Positions 52,438 to 63,453 of a DNA stretch of 64,000 nt are shown here, piece after piece. This DNA is from Immersiella caudata. Its lineage: Eukaryota; Ascomycota; Sordariomycetes; Sordariales; Lasiosphaeriaceae. The DNA lies in NCBI GenBank assembly GCA_030512335.1, contig JAULSU010000003.1:3782001-3846000 (forward strand), read 5' to 3'. The translations under genes and the position numbers were made by a program. The first letter of the stretch is position 1. Each line of letters starts with the position of its first letter. The notes under the pieces were generated by a model. The model was not told where the DNA came from and ran no database searches. It worked only from the letters and a program-made list of their open reading frames with translations.

Positions 52438-55126
52438 TTTATTCGCACCATTGCCAACCATGGCGGGCAACCGAACGGGGCGATGCAGTCAACTGAATAA
52501 AGACAGCAGGCGGGGTCGATCGCGATGTCTCGCCGTGCAGCGAGCGAACGAGCAAAATGCTATGCGCGGGTGCCAGAAGCAAGCGATCAAAGGTATGCTT
52601 GGATGCTTGAGGTGACAACTGGCTATGGCGATGGTCTGGACGGTGGCTCGAGTTGGAATTCTCCAACAATGGCTCCTGGTGTTTTTTTGGCGCGTTGTTA
52701 CGCGCGGCAGGGAAGCGAGGGATCAAGCATTTCGTCCAATGCTTCGTTAGCGTAGAACTACCAATGTTTGGCGTCATTCAAGTTTCATTTCTCAATATCC
52801 AAACGCTTAGAAGTCGTGAGAGAAGTTCCGCTGACTTGATACTAGTTAGCATCTTGGTCAATATTCTGAAGGCCCCTCCGTCAAAATCGCTGACCTAGAA
52901 GAGAAGCTACAAAGTTCGTGTTCTACGGCGTTGACCCCTGTGGGAAGAATCTCGCTAACAATGGATTGTGGTTATCCGTGCGTATAATGCTACACCGTTG
53001 TCAGCCTTGATTCAACGTCTTGAATCCACCGTCTTTGGTGCAACACCTTAACTCCACAGGTGGTGGGAGAAATCTCGTCGGAAACCCTGCAACGAACCAG
53101 AAAACGGTGTTGTTGAGATGCAGAGAGGGACTTAGAGGTTCTTTTATAACCTCTGCCACGAAGACCAACGTTTACCAGGAATGCACGAGGCATGGGCTGC
53201 TTTCGGTCGAGCCCATGGGGAGGGTATCGAACTCATTTCTCTCACCGCATGCTCCACAAGGACAGAGCCTTGTCACTTACATGAAAGCTCAGGTGGGCCT
53301 GTATAAATAGGCCGGCAGGCAAACAGTCCATCAGTTGGTCCCTCCGGAGACCTGTATCGAAGTTAGTTCGATCATCTCCAGCCCGACGCGATCCATATCC
53401 CAGTTCCGAGAGCGAAATGCTCCTTTAATCCGTGAATGTTGCCGAAGAGAGGAGTCAAGGTGACATACGCTTGTATTTGTGGAATTGTTGACCAGTGCAA
53501 AGATGGGTCGGTGAAAGGTGAGCGGCTTTGCGAGCAGTCTGAGTTGGCCCGGCGGCGTAAACAACCTTCTCGCCACTCTTGCCACTCTAATATTCCGTTT
53601 GAAGTTGCTGCTCAACATGGCCAAGTTAGTCATGGTCGCATTTTTACTTAACGGTGCTGACAAAACATAAACAGCAAGCTGGGCATATAGCCGCTTTTCG
53701 ATATCGGCCCACGACGTGTTTCGCCGCCGCGGTAGACTCTTTTTTTTTTTTTTGGCAAGTTGGTAACTGCTCAGCAGCTGCCCTGTAAGTCAGATATCGA
53801 TCCTGATCTACCCCGTTTTGTCGTGGGGACTCCAACTCACATCATAGAAAGTTGCAACGGCATCACCGCTCAGGAGGGTACTATCCAAGTACTCTTGCAA
53901 ATGATCTGTTGTGCCTCTGTGTCCCTTGCGCTCCAGAAGCCGCACGACTTCGGCCCGGCAGAGGAAAGTTATCACTAGGAGGTAGCGGAATGCTGTGTTT
54001 TTGAACTTTTACCAGAGTCGCTCCACCCATGCTGCTGGCGGGTTCCCCGAGTCCCACTCCTTTGCCCGGATGCTGGCAAGGTCGTCCTCGTGAACCATCC
54101 TTGATAGTACTGTCATGGCGCTGGTGTTGATGTATGGTCTGAGGGTATCGGTACATTTCTGCCTTGCGAATCTGAGTTTGTTGTTGCAATAAGAAATCCG
54201 GACAAATTGACGGGCATTGCCCGTCAGAATCGAGGTGGGTGGCCTGGAGCGTCACTAGCTCCTGCCTCCCTGCATCCTGCGCTGGTAGGTAGGTCCTTCT
54301 TCATTCTGGCGGGTACAGTTGGCATTGGAAATTTGGCGCTTCCAAGGGACTTAGCAGCACTTGATGAATGCCCATCGTCAACGCGCGGATGGGAGCGCCT
54401 GGGGTTGGGATAGAGTGATCATCCCTTTGTTTACATCACCCTATTTTCTCTACTCACGTTGAGCCGTCGGCTCTCTCGTACCAAAGTGCTCAAAATAGTA
54501 AAGATACGGCATGAAAGGTTGAAACAACACTAAAAAGTGCACTATTCAAGAACGGACACTATGTGTTCCCCATGAGCTCTATCGGGGGAGGGGAGGAGGG
54601 GCCACGATTTGACCCTCACTGACAGCCTCGTTGCCTCTTTCCTGGCATATGTCTGAATGATCATGCTCAGTATACCAAGACAACCACGCCAAATTCTTCT
54701 GCTTGGGTTCCAATTGGGATTAAATCGGGCAGTATAGAGCAAACATGACTTCCCAGGTGTTCCTGAAGGTGAAAGGGGCAACTCCAACCAAACACATCTT
54801 GACGCCACGAAATATTGTCCAATCAAGTCGATGCTTATCGAAGCACCGTAATATCTGCCCCGAAGGAGGCCTTGAGTACTACGCAAGTTTTACGTTGAGA
54901 GGAGAGTAGTGCCAGGAAAAACGTATATTTTGCGAATGGGGTTCTCAACACTGCAGTTTTAGCCCCGAAGGAGGCCACCCACACCAGACACTGAAGTAAG
55001 CCGACGAAATGCAATTAGCCCATCCATCATAACGAACCAAGGAGGCCAGAATGGAGGAGGATATGCCCTCACAGTACGATACATATACATACACCTATCC
55101 ACACACAAAATACACCAACCACGCAT
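52438..55126. other. 2.7-kb gene-poor region
   Basis: No supported gene. It includes the RRM-gene promoter on the left, a T14 run near 53740-53753, and the 3' flank of the PPR gene on the right. A GCCCCGAAGGAGGCC 15-mer occurs twice, near 54856 and 54962. Candidate frames such as 53331-53663 minus lack family resemblance. Confidence 0.45.
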
Positions 55127-56968
55127 TTACGCTATCCTCGGAAAGGGAGCATCCGTCCTTCCATCTTGCCTCAGCGTCATCTTCTTATTTCCCTTCGAGC
55201 TCTCATCCAGAGGCAGCGTCTCAACGTACCGCTCCACCAGCTTATTCAACAAGGAACGCCTCGACCTCAGCGTCTCCATCACCTTCTCATCCTCGGACAT
55301 TTTCTCCCCTGTAACCACATCCATGGCCGCTATCATTCTCCGAGCAATAGCGACGACCTCCAGCTTCTCGTTGTCCTCCAAGCCCCACAATCCCCGCTTA
55401 GGCTGGTCCCTTCCCGTGTGATGAAGTGTGTTCATCAGAACACGGAAGGGCTTCCACATGCACTCGAGCGCCGCGACGATTTGGCTGCCAACAGCAAGCT
55501 TGCCTGCCCGGGGGCTCTTCTCATCCATCTCGTATAGGTGGCGCACGTTGGTTCGTGCCACCTGCAGGAAGAGACGCATGGAGAGTGGGTCTGGATACGG
55601 CGCCTTTGCAATCATGAAGTCGAAGATCTTGCAGGCATGTTCAAAAGCATGCTTGTTGAGCCCGTCGTGGATGCAGGTGGAGAAAGCCATGCGGTAGATG
55701 AAGGGCGCGAGGAAGGCATCTTGGACGGAGCAGACGGCCTCGGCGACTTTGGCGCTGGCGCGACCCTTCATGAGGACTTGGATGTAGGAGATATAGTTGG
55801 CCTTATCGGGCTTGACGCCGAAAACGGAGGTGAAGTGCTGCCAGTACTTCGGGGCAACGGAGGTCTTTTTGGTCAGCTCCAAGGACAACATCACTAGCGA
55901 AAGAGCGTTGTTGCCGGGTTTTGGAACAGTGAGGGCATGGTTCCCCGTGTCTTTTGCTGGTAGCTGAGGCTGTGTGTCGCCCGCGACGGCTGATCCCTCG
56001 GTTATGTCGAACCTTGGTATCCTCAAAGTCGATTCGAGGAGACCAAGAATGCTTTTCTTGTCCGCATAGTCGCCCATTGCGAGGATTCTCCCCATCGCGC
56101 AAACCAATGCTTCGTCAATGAGAATCTGACCGTTATTCCAACGGCTCATGACATCTTCCCATATCATCTTGGCTCGCCCCAAGACAAGCTCGACCTGCCG
56201 CTGTGCGGCCGCTGGATCGAGGTCAAGATGGTTCAGCTTGTGTGGGCTGTTGCGCAGCGCATTCAAAACGATGGTGTAGGTCCAGGAGTCAGGTTTCCGA
56301 GTCCCGTTGTTCATGGTTTCGAGGACGGTGAACATGCTATCGAGATCACCGGCGTTGTTGCAAACCTCGAGGACGCCATTGAGATGGTAGATATTAGGCG
56401 ATATGCGTTCGTTGACGATCATCGAGTTGTAAATCCGCAAGGCCTCCGACACGGCAAGCTTCGGGTGCTTGGATTTGGCGCAGCCGCGAAAGATAATGGT
56501 AAAGGTCTTAGCGTCAGGAAGCTGGACCCTCTTTTTCATCTCGTTGTACAGCTTTATCGCGGCATGAAGGCGCTGGTTCTTCATCTCGTAGTCGATCAGG
56601 TGATTCCAGCTGACCGTTATTTTCGTGTCGCGACTGGCTTTGCGAACCAAGAGGAGCGCCTCCTCAAAGTTGCCCTTCTCGAGGATTCGGAGAACATGTT
56701 CTTGGATTTTGAAGGGATCCTTGCTGAGATACTGCAGATGTTTCTTGACGGCGAACTCGATCTTCTGGACCCGTCTTTCTTCAACCAGCTCCGTATTTTT
56801 GTCTTCTGCGGTGGCTGGAGGCTGCGGTGCTACAATGGCCGAGGTGGAAGCAAGGCGCTTGGAACTGAGCGCAATCGCGGCTTGTGTCTGAGCTGGGCGG
56901 AGGACCAATCGAGATTCGGACGCGACTGCCCTGAGGCTTTTCTTCAGGCAGGCTTTGCACACAAACAT
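55127..56968 (-). CDS. Mitochondrial PPR-type protein, single exon
   Basis: 613 residues from the ATG at 56966-56968; the frame continues upstream, but the sequence from this Met (MFVCKACLKKSLRAVASESRL) has the character of a mitochondrial presequence. PPR-like helical hairpins are visible: GNFEEALLLVRKASRDTKIT, TVSWNHLIDYEMKNQRLHA, AIKLYNEMKKRVQLPDAKTF, SEALRIYNSMIVNERISPNI, and MAFSTCIHDGLNKHAFEHA. The C terminus is Lys/Arg-rich. Likely roles are binding of mitochondrial RNA or association with the small ribosomal subunit; the precise counterpart is unknown. It diverges from DNA polymerase alpha across 398 bp. No intron is evident. Confidence 0.83.
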   Translation of the reverse strand: MFVCKACLKKSLRAVASESRLVLRPAQTQAAIALSSKRLASTSAIVAPQPPATAEDKNTELVEERRVQKIEFAVKKHLQYLSKDPFKIQEHVLRILEKGNFEEALLLVRKASRDTKITVSWNHLIDYEMKNQRLHAAIKLYNEMKKRVQLPDAKTFTIIFRGCAKSKHPKLAVSEALRIYNSMIVNERISPNIYHLNGVLEVCNNAGDLDSMFTVLETMNNGTRKPDSWTYTIVLNALRNSPHKLNHLDLDPAAAQRQVELVLGRAKMIWEDVMSRWNNGQILIDEALVCAMGRILAMGDYADKKSILGLLESTLRIPRFDITEGSAVAGDTQPQLPAKDTGNHALTVPKPGNNALSLVMLSLELTKKTSVAPKYWQHFTSVFGVKPDKANYISYIQVLMKGRASAKVAEAVCSVQDAFLAPFIYRMAFSTCIHDGLNKHAFEHACKIFDFMIAKAPYPDPLSMRLFLQVARTNVRHLYEMDEKSPRAGKLAVGSQIVAALECMWKPFRVLMNTLHHTGRDQPKRGLWGLEDNEKLEVVAIARRMIAAMDVVTGEKMSEDEKVMETLRSRRSLLNKLVERYVETLPLDESSKGNKKMTLRQDGRTDAPFPRIA

Positions 56969-57366
56969 TGCGATAGTCAGCAGGGTTCTTCTGTTGTGTA
57001 TTTCCGGCTTGGTCGATGAATGCGCGAGGGAGTATGGCGAGCACTGCGACACTGTCGAAGGCTCAGGCAAGTTGGATATGGTTTTCCAAGTTGACGAAAT
57101 TTTGGATTTGCCTGCCGGGAACCACCTCTTGGCAGATGCCCCACAGTGACCCCTGCAGGGGCAGCCGCAGACTTGCAGGGGTGCGCGTCTTGCGACGCGA
57201 GAAACCACGAAACAGCGCGTCTTCTCAATTTGGAGCCAACCCACTATAACCCATTGGCCGTTGCCCTGTTACCCCATAACCCGCTCTGCATCGTTGCGAA
57301 ACTGGGTCGTCAACACAGTCTCGCACCACACCTCTGGGCAAGACTTTCTTTTCTAGACTCGTTGAA
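56969..57366. promoter_or_regulatory. 398-bp divergent promoter (PPR protein / POL1)
   Basis: Start codons of two opposite-strand genes flank this segment. An inverted CCAAT-type element (CCCATTGGCC, about 57251-57260) lies roughly 110 bp upstream of POL1. No MCB-type ACGCGT is seen. Confidence 0.45.
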
Positions 57367-60300
57367 ATGTCTTCAAGAGCTGCGGCGGCCAAGGCCAAGC
57401 GCGAGAAGCTTGCGCAGCTCAGGGCGCTGCGCTCCGAAGGCAAAAAGACATTCGATGCATACGAAGTTGCCGACGCCGACGACTTGTACGAGGAAGTAGA
57501 CGATACCCAGTACAAGAAGATCCTCCGGGACCGCCTGGACCAAGACGACTTCGTTGTAGACGACAATGGCGAAGGATATGCAGACGATGGCCGCGAGGAG
57601 TGGGATCGCGAGCCTGTGTATGAGTCGGACAGCGACGATGGAGGCAGAGTAGTGCGCGGAAAGGACCGCAAGTGTATGTTCCCGCGGCCCCAAATCCTGT
57701 TCCCTCGCCGTACTAAGTTCACTGTGTAGCCAAGAAACAGCGCGAGGAAGAACAGTCCAAACGGGATGCCAACGACAGAGACATCACAGAGTTCTTCAAG
57801 AAGGGCGCCGCGAAGGCCCCGACGAAAACGAAGGTCGTCAAGACAGAAGAAGATGACAAGTTCCTAGAAGACTTGCTGGGCGAGGTCGACACTAATATTC
57901 TGGCCCCGCGGCGGCTTGCAAAGAAGCGAGACAGGTCTGCCGAGAGGAAGAAAGCTCGAGCGCTTTCGCCAGCTCGGGAGGTCCGCCAGCCGCTCGCAAA
58001 GAAAGCCAAAGTCGTCGACGACAGGATATCTTCACCTGTTGCAGATGATGCTATCATGGACGACGGCGATGACTTTGGGCCGATGGATGACGCGCCTGTT
58101 GCCGCCGACGCGCCCATGAGCGATCCTGCACCCTCATCCCCTGCCGCGAAGGTTGCGGAACGGAGGACACAGCCGAAGCCGGAAGCTGACGAAGACTCGG
58201 AGGACGACTTGATGGAAGTTGCACATTCTGGTGGTCTGATGACAGCCAGTGTCAACATCTCAGCAACACGGCAGATCAAGAAGATCGTAAAGCCCGATCC
58301 ATATCCCTCGCCAGCTAGCTCATCCCCTACCAGGGCGGCCGATGCAGATGTCGACTCAGCCTCGTGGAATAATATCAACCAAAAACTCAATGTTGTGACG
58401 GGAACACCAAGCGAGCCAAGGTCTGTTGGCAAGATCGACTACAAGGACGCCCTCGAGGAGGACGGCAGCTTGAATATGTTCTGGACGGACTACACCGAGG
58501 TTAACGGAAGCCTGTGTTTGTTTGGCAAGGTTCTCAACAAGAAGACGAAAAGCTACGTGAGCTGCTTTGTCAAGATTGACAACATTCTACGAAAACTGTA
58601 CTTCCTGCCTCGCCAGAGCCGAGTTGAGGATGGCGAAGAATCGGGCGGAGAAGTCGACATGATGGCCATCTACAACGAGGTCGACGCAATCATGACCAAG
58701 ATGAACGTCGGCGTGCACAAGATCAAACCTTGTACCCGAAAGTACGCATTCGAGCTTCCCGACGTGCCAAAAGAGACACAGTACCTGAAGCTCCTTTACC
58801 CGTACACGAAGCCAGCTTTGGACATGAACCTCAAAGGAGAGACCTTCTCGCGGGTTTTCGGTACCAACACAGCACTATTTGAGCAATTTGTGTTGTGGAA
58901 GAACATCATGGGGCCTTGCTGGCTCAAGATCCAAGATGCCGACTTTGGGGCTCTGAAGAACGCATCTCACTGCCGACTGGAAGTATTGCTTGACCACCCG
59001 AACATGGTTTCGGTGATTAGTGAGAATGAATGCCCACCAGATCCGCCCCTGACCCTCATGAGTCTAGCGATGCGGACCACCTTCAATGCAAAAGACAACA
59101 AGCGGGAGATCCTTGCCATCAGTGCGCGCATCTACGAAGACGTCTCGCTGAGCGATCCCACACCAGCAGATAAGCTGCGGTGCCGGACATTCACGCTCAT
59201 CAGGCCAAACGGGACCGCGTTCCCCGTTGGGTTCGAGACGCTGGCAAAGGAAAGGAAGAAGGGCCTCATCAAGCTCTGGAAACAGGAATCGGAGATGCTG
59301 GCCTTCTTCCTCGCCCAAGTCGACGTTGTAGACCCCGATGTCATCATGGGCCATCAGCTCGAGGGCGTCGACTACAGCGTCCTGCTTAGCAGGCTTCACG
59401 ACAGGAAAACGCACCAATGGTCAAGGATCGGCAGGTTCAGACGAACCCAATGGCCTTCTTCCATCGGAAAGGTCGGCGGCAACGTTTTCGAAGAACGTCG
59501 CATCATGTCAGGCCGTCTTCTCTGCGACCTGGCAAACGACGCTGGCAAGTCGGTCATGTTCAAGTGCCAGTCGTGGACTCTGACGGAAATGTGCAACTTG
59601 TATCTCTCGAGTGACGACCGCCGCAGAGACGTCGACAACGACGTTGCCCTGAAAACCTGGGCGACGACCAAGGCTGGCATGATGGACTACATTTCGCACA
59701 TCGAAGCCGATACGTACTTCATTGCGGCCCTTGCCCTCAGAACCCAGATTCTCCCCCTGACCAAGGTCCTCACAAACCTGGCTGGCAACTCGTGGGCGAG
59801 AACACTTACGGGTACACGCGCCGAGCGAAACGAGTACATTTTGCTCCACCGATTCCACAAGAACAAGTATATCTGCCCAGACAAGCAGACCTTCCGCGGT
59901 CGCCAGGCTGCCGAAGAGCTAGATGAGGAAGGTGGTGAAGGCGCTAAGAAGAAGGACAAATACAAGGGCGGTCTCGTCTTTGAGCCAGAGCGAGGGCTTT
60001 ATGACAAGTTTGTTCTCGTCATGGACTTCAACTCTCTGTACCCCTCCATCATTCAAGAGTATAACATCTGCTTCACCACTGTCGATCGAACCAAGCTGGT
60101 AAGCCCTTCGATCACCGCTTGACCACACACATGCTGACCGCTCGATAGTCCAACGATGAAGATGAGGTGCCCGAGGTTCCAGATAAATCCCTCGGAAGGG
60201 GGATCTTGCCGGAACTTATTGCGGGTCTCGTCAGCCGCCGACGGGAAGTCAAGAGGCTGATGAAGTCCAAAAATGCCAAGCCTGAGGATCTTGCAACATG

Positions 60301-61933
60301 GGATATCAAGCAACTTGCGCTCAAGCTGACGGCCAACTCCATGTACGGTTGTTTGGGATATACAAAATCCCGATTCTACGCGCGTCCCCTCGCGGTGCTC
60401 ACTACCTACAAGGGCCGTGAGATTCTGCGAAGCACCAAGGAGTTGGCAGAAAGCAACAATCTTCAGGTTATTTACGGTGACACGGATTCCGTCATGATCA
60501 ATGCCAACGTGGACAACATTGCCGACGCGCTGCGCGTTGGCAACGAGTTCAAGAGGGCTGTCAACGACTGCTACAAGCTTCTGGAAATTGACATCGACAA
60601 CATCTTCCGGCGCATTCTCCTGCAGGCAAAAAAAAAGTATGCCGCGATCAACATGGTTGAGGAAAAGGGCACCTGGACCGAGAAGATGGAGGTCAAGGGT
60701 CTCGACATGAAGCGTCGTGAGTACTGCGCTCTAGCCAAGGAGATCTCGAAGCGGACGCTGGATGAGATTCTTTCTGGTGATGACACCGAGGTATCTGTGC
60801 AGCGCATCCACGAGTATCTTCGCGAGATGGCGACCAAGATGCGCGAGATGGCCGTCCCCGCGCAGAAGTATATCATCTTCACACAACTCGGCAAGGCGCC
60901 AGGAGAGTACCCCAACCCCGACAGCATGCCTCAGGTTCAAGTAGCTCTCCGCGAGCTGTCGCGCGGCAAGACGATCCGCAAGGGCGATGTCATCTCGTAC
61001 ATCATCGCCGGCGACGGCAAGACCACATCGGAACCACCTGCCAAGCGCGCCTTCGCCTCCCAAGAGGTGGTGAAGGCTGACTCAGGTCTCGTTCCCGATG
61101 TCGAGTGGTACATGGCCAAGCAGATCTTCCCAACCGTCGAGCGTCTCTGCGCCAACGTCGTCGGCACATCCACTGCTCAAATTGCCGACAACCTCGGTCT
61201 TGACATCCGCCGCTACGCCAACAACAACAGCAACAACTCTGGAGGCGGCAGCAACGACACCGAGCTCTACCCCCTTGAGTCGCAGATCCCCGACGCCGTC
61301 CGCTTCCGCGACTGCACTCCTCTCACTCTTCGCTGCCGCGTGTGCAAGGCCAGCGCCCCCTTCGAAGGCCTGCTCGGCTCTCCCGACCGTATCACGCCCG
61401 CAGGCGTCGCCTGCCCTACCCCCGGCTGCAGCGCAACCCTCTCTACACTCTCCATTATTGCCCAGGTCGAGTCTGCGATCCGCGCCCAGACCGCCCGCTA
61501 CTACGAGGGCTGGCTCGTCTGTGATGACACCAGCTGCGGTAACCGCACCCGCCAGATCAGCGTTGCTGGCAGCCGCTGCCTTGGCCCCAAAGGTCTCGCA
61601 CGCGAGTGCTCCGGCCGCATGCGCTACGAATTCACCGAGCGCGGCATCTACAATCAGCTGGTATACTATGCCAGCTTATGGGATGTCGAGAAGGCGCGGG
61701 ATAAGGCAGGTGAGGCACCTCCTGCTCCTGCTGCTGCAGCCGCCGAAGGGGTAGAACCTGCTCCGGCTATCTCTCCTGAGGAACGCAAGGCTAAAATCCT
61801 TGCGTTGGCAGAGCACAACCGGGTAAGGTTCACGACGGTGAAAGGGGTGGTGGATAAGCATCTAGATAAGTGTGGATGGCAATGTGTGTCGATGGGCACG
61901 CTGTCTGCGAAGCTTGGATTTATCGCGGCTTGA
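57367..61933 (+). CDS. POL1: DNA polymerase alpha catalytic subunit (Pol1), three exons
   Basis: B-family polymerase that extends RNA primers made by primase at replication origins and on the lagging strand. Exons 57367-57673, 57730-60098, 60149-61933 give 1486 residues. The acidic N terminus (SRAAAAKAKREKLAQLRALR, then YDPE-like repeats) contains DRDITEFFKKG and FLEDLLGEVDTNI, candidate short binding motifs. Polymerase motif A is DFNSLYPSII (about 868), motif B LKLTANSMYGCLGY (about 950-963) and motif C YGDTDSVMI (about 1000). The C-terminal zinc modules are CRVCKASAPF...CPTPGC and CDDTSCGN...CLGPKG...C, which bind the B subunit. Like other Pol alpha it should lack proofreading. Introns of 56 and 50 nt; the second is phase 0 and falls just after motif A. 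Confidence 0.97.
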
Positions 61934-63453
61934 GGGTTGGGACTGATTTTTGCATCGTTGAATTGTGTTGGTATCTGGCAGGCTGGAATACGTAATGCTG
62001 GGTGGCATGGATTGTTGGCTTTGCTGTCTTTCTGTTGGTAATAACGAGACCAAGGTTCATGGCCGGCGTTTGGTCTCCGGGGTGGGTGTGATTATGTGAT
62101 TTATGGTAGCTGTATATTTCCTTGAATTGGTCGCTCTAGCCGTTACCTACAAGGTGGTTTGAATTGTCTTGGTGATTTGTATGGGGGCGCCCCTGGAACT
62201 TGTGTTGAAGATCGTGATATCAGTCTGTGCCTGCCAGCGGCGCAAGATCATGGCCAAAAGGTCTTTAGGACAGCGCACCTCGAACCCATGTCTGTTGCAA
62301 TGGTATCGCAACTCTCGGCATGTTGTCCAAGCATTGAACATCAGCTCGTAGTCCCTCAAAAGAACCAAGTTTCAACCTGACATCAATGATCACAGACCAT
62401 CTACCAAGGAGCAAAGCAGTTTCACGTTTCTTGTGTCAAGGACCAAGAACAAGAGTACAGTAGGTAGTTTCAATCTGATTCCAGAAATGATTGAGCAAAC
62501 TAGTAGTATGATGATATACCAGTACAAATACACACGTACACAACAGACATCGCAAACAATCCCATCCATCCACCCACCAGGCTCCATGTGCCTTGCCTTA
62601 CCATCCCCCCATCCCCCCATCGCACCCAACCAGACCCATTATCCATCCACCTCCACCATTCGACTGACATCTGACTGGCCAGCGGCTTGAACCTTGTCTC
62701 CACCGGACCATCCCACGCAGCCCAGTCAGTCGTCTCGTCTCGTTTCAACCACCGTCCATACAGCATCACATCCGAGGCCGAATTAAAACCGAAATATCTC
62801 TGAGGAGAAAAATGAAAGGTGAAAAAAGAACCAAGCCTAGAGCAGAAATAAAAGGGAGCACCCGGAAAACAGAGAAAGTGAAAATGGTACATGAGGGAAA
62901 TTTACAAATAACCACTTTGCTCTCTTCCTTGTTGCAGGCGAGATGCACAGGAATTCAACCGACCAGCTGAAGGCGAAAGAAAAGAAAGAAAAAGAAAAAA
63001 GCCACTGTCTCTGTTCACGCCGCCAATGTGCCATTCTAAACGCGTCCGCATCTTCTCCCGAATCTGAACCCCGCTTGTAGAGAGGTGGGGAAGAAACCGG
63101 GGAAGCGGGCATCCTGTGTAGTAAGAAAGCGTTGCATGTATTAGAAGGAGATAAGTAGGCACACCTTTCCCTCTCAAAGCCACCAGCGAGGCGCAAGATG
63201 CATAAAAGACTTTTTAACATGTAATCAACACAACGGTGGAAGTGAAAAGGAATATCCACCCCAACTCCGCCCAGGTAAAACGAAATGCCCGAGGCAGCTT
63301 CTCGTGAGAAACTCCCATCTATCAGGTGAGGTATCATAGGCGCAGCTTTTGAGGAGTTTTGAGAACCCGCCGGAAAATGCAAATAACAAACCCGCCCGGT
63401 CTATGCACAGCTCGTGAATGCACAAGTTACCGTAGTCTAATGGAAAGAACCCT
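61934..63453. other. 1.5-kb convergent intergenic region (POL1 / eIF4G)
   Basis: No gene is recognised. It is AT-richer near 62480-63000. Part of it is probably the eIF4G 3' UTR, read leftward. Minus frames such as 62837-63382 show no family resemblance. Confidence 0.5.

Noticed and set aside
56969..57244. Extending the second PPR protein upstream to 57244
   Set aside because: The added residues are Cys/Arg-rich and unlike a presequence; MFVCKACLKKSLRA at 56968 is the more credible start.
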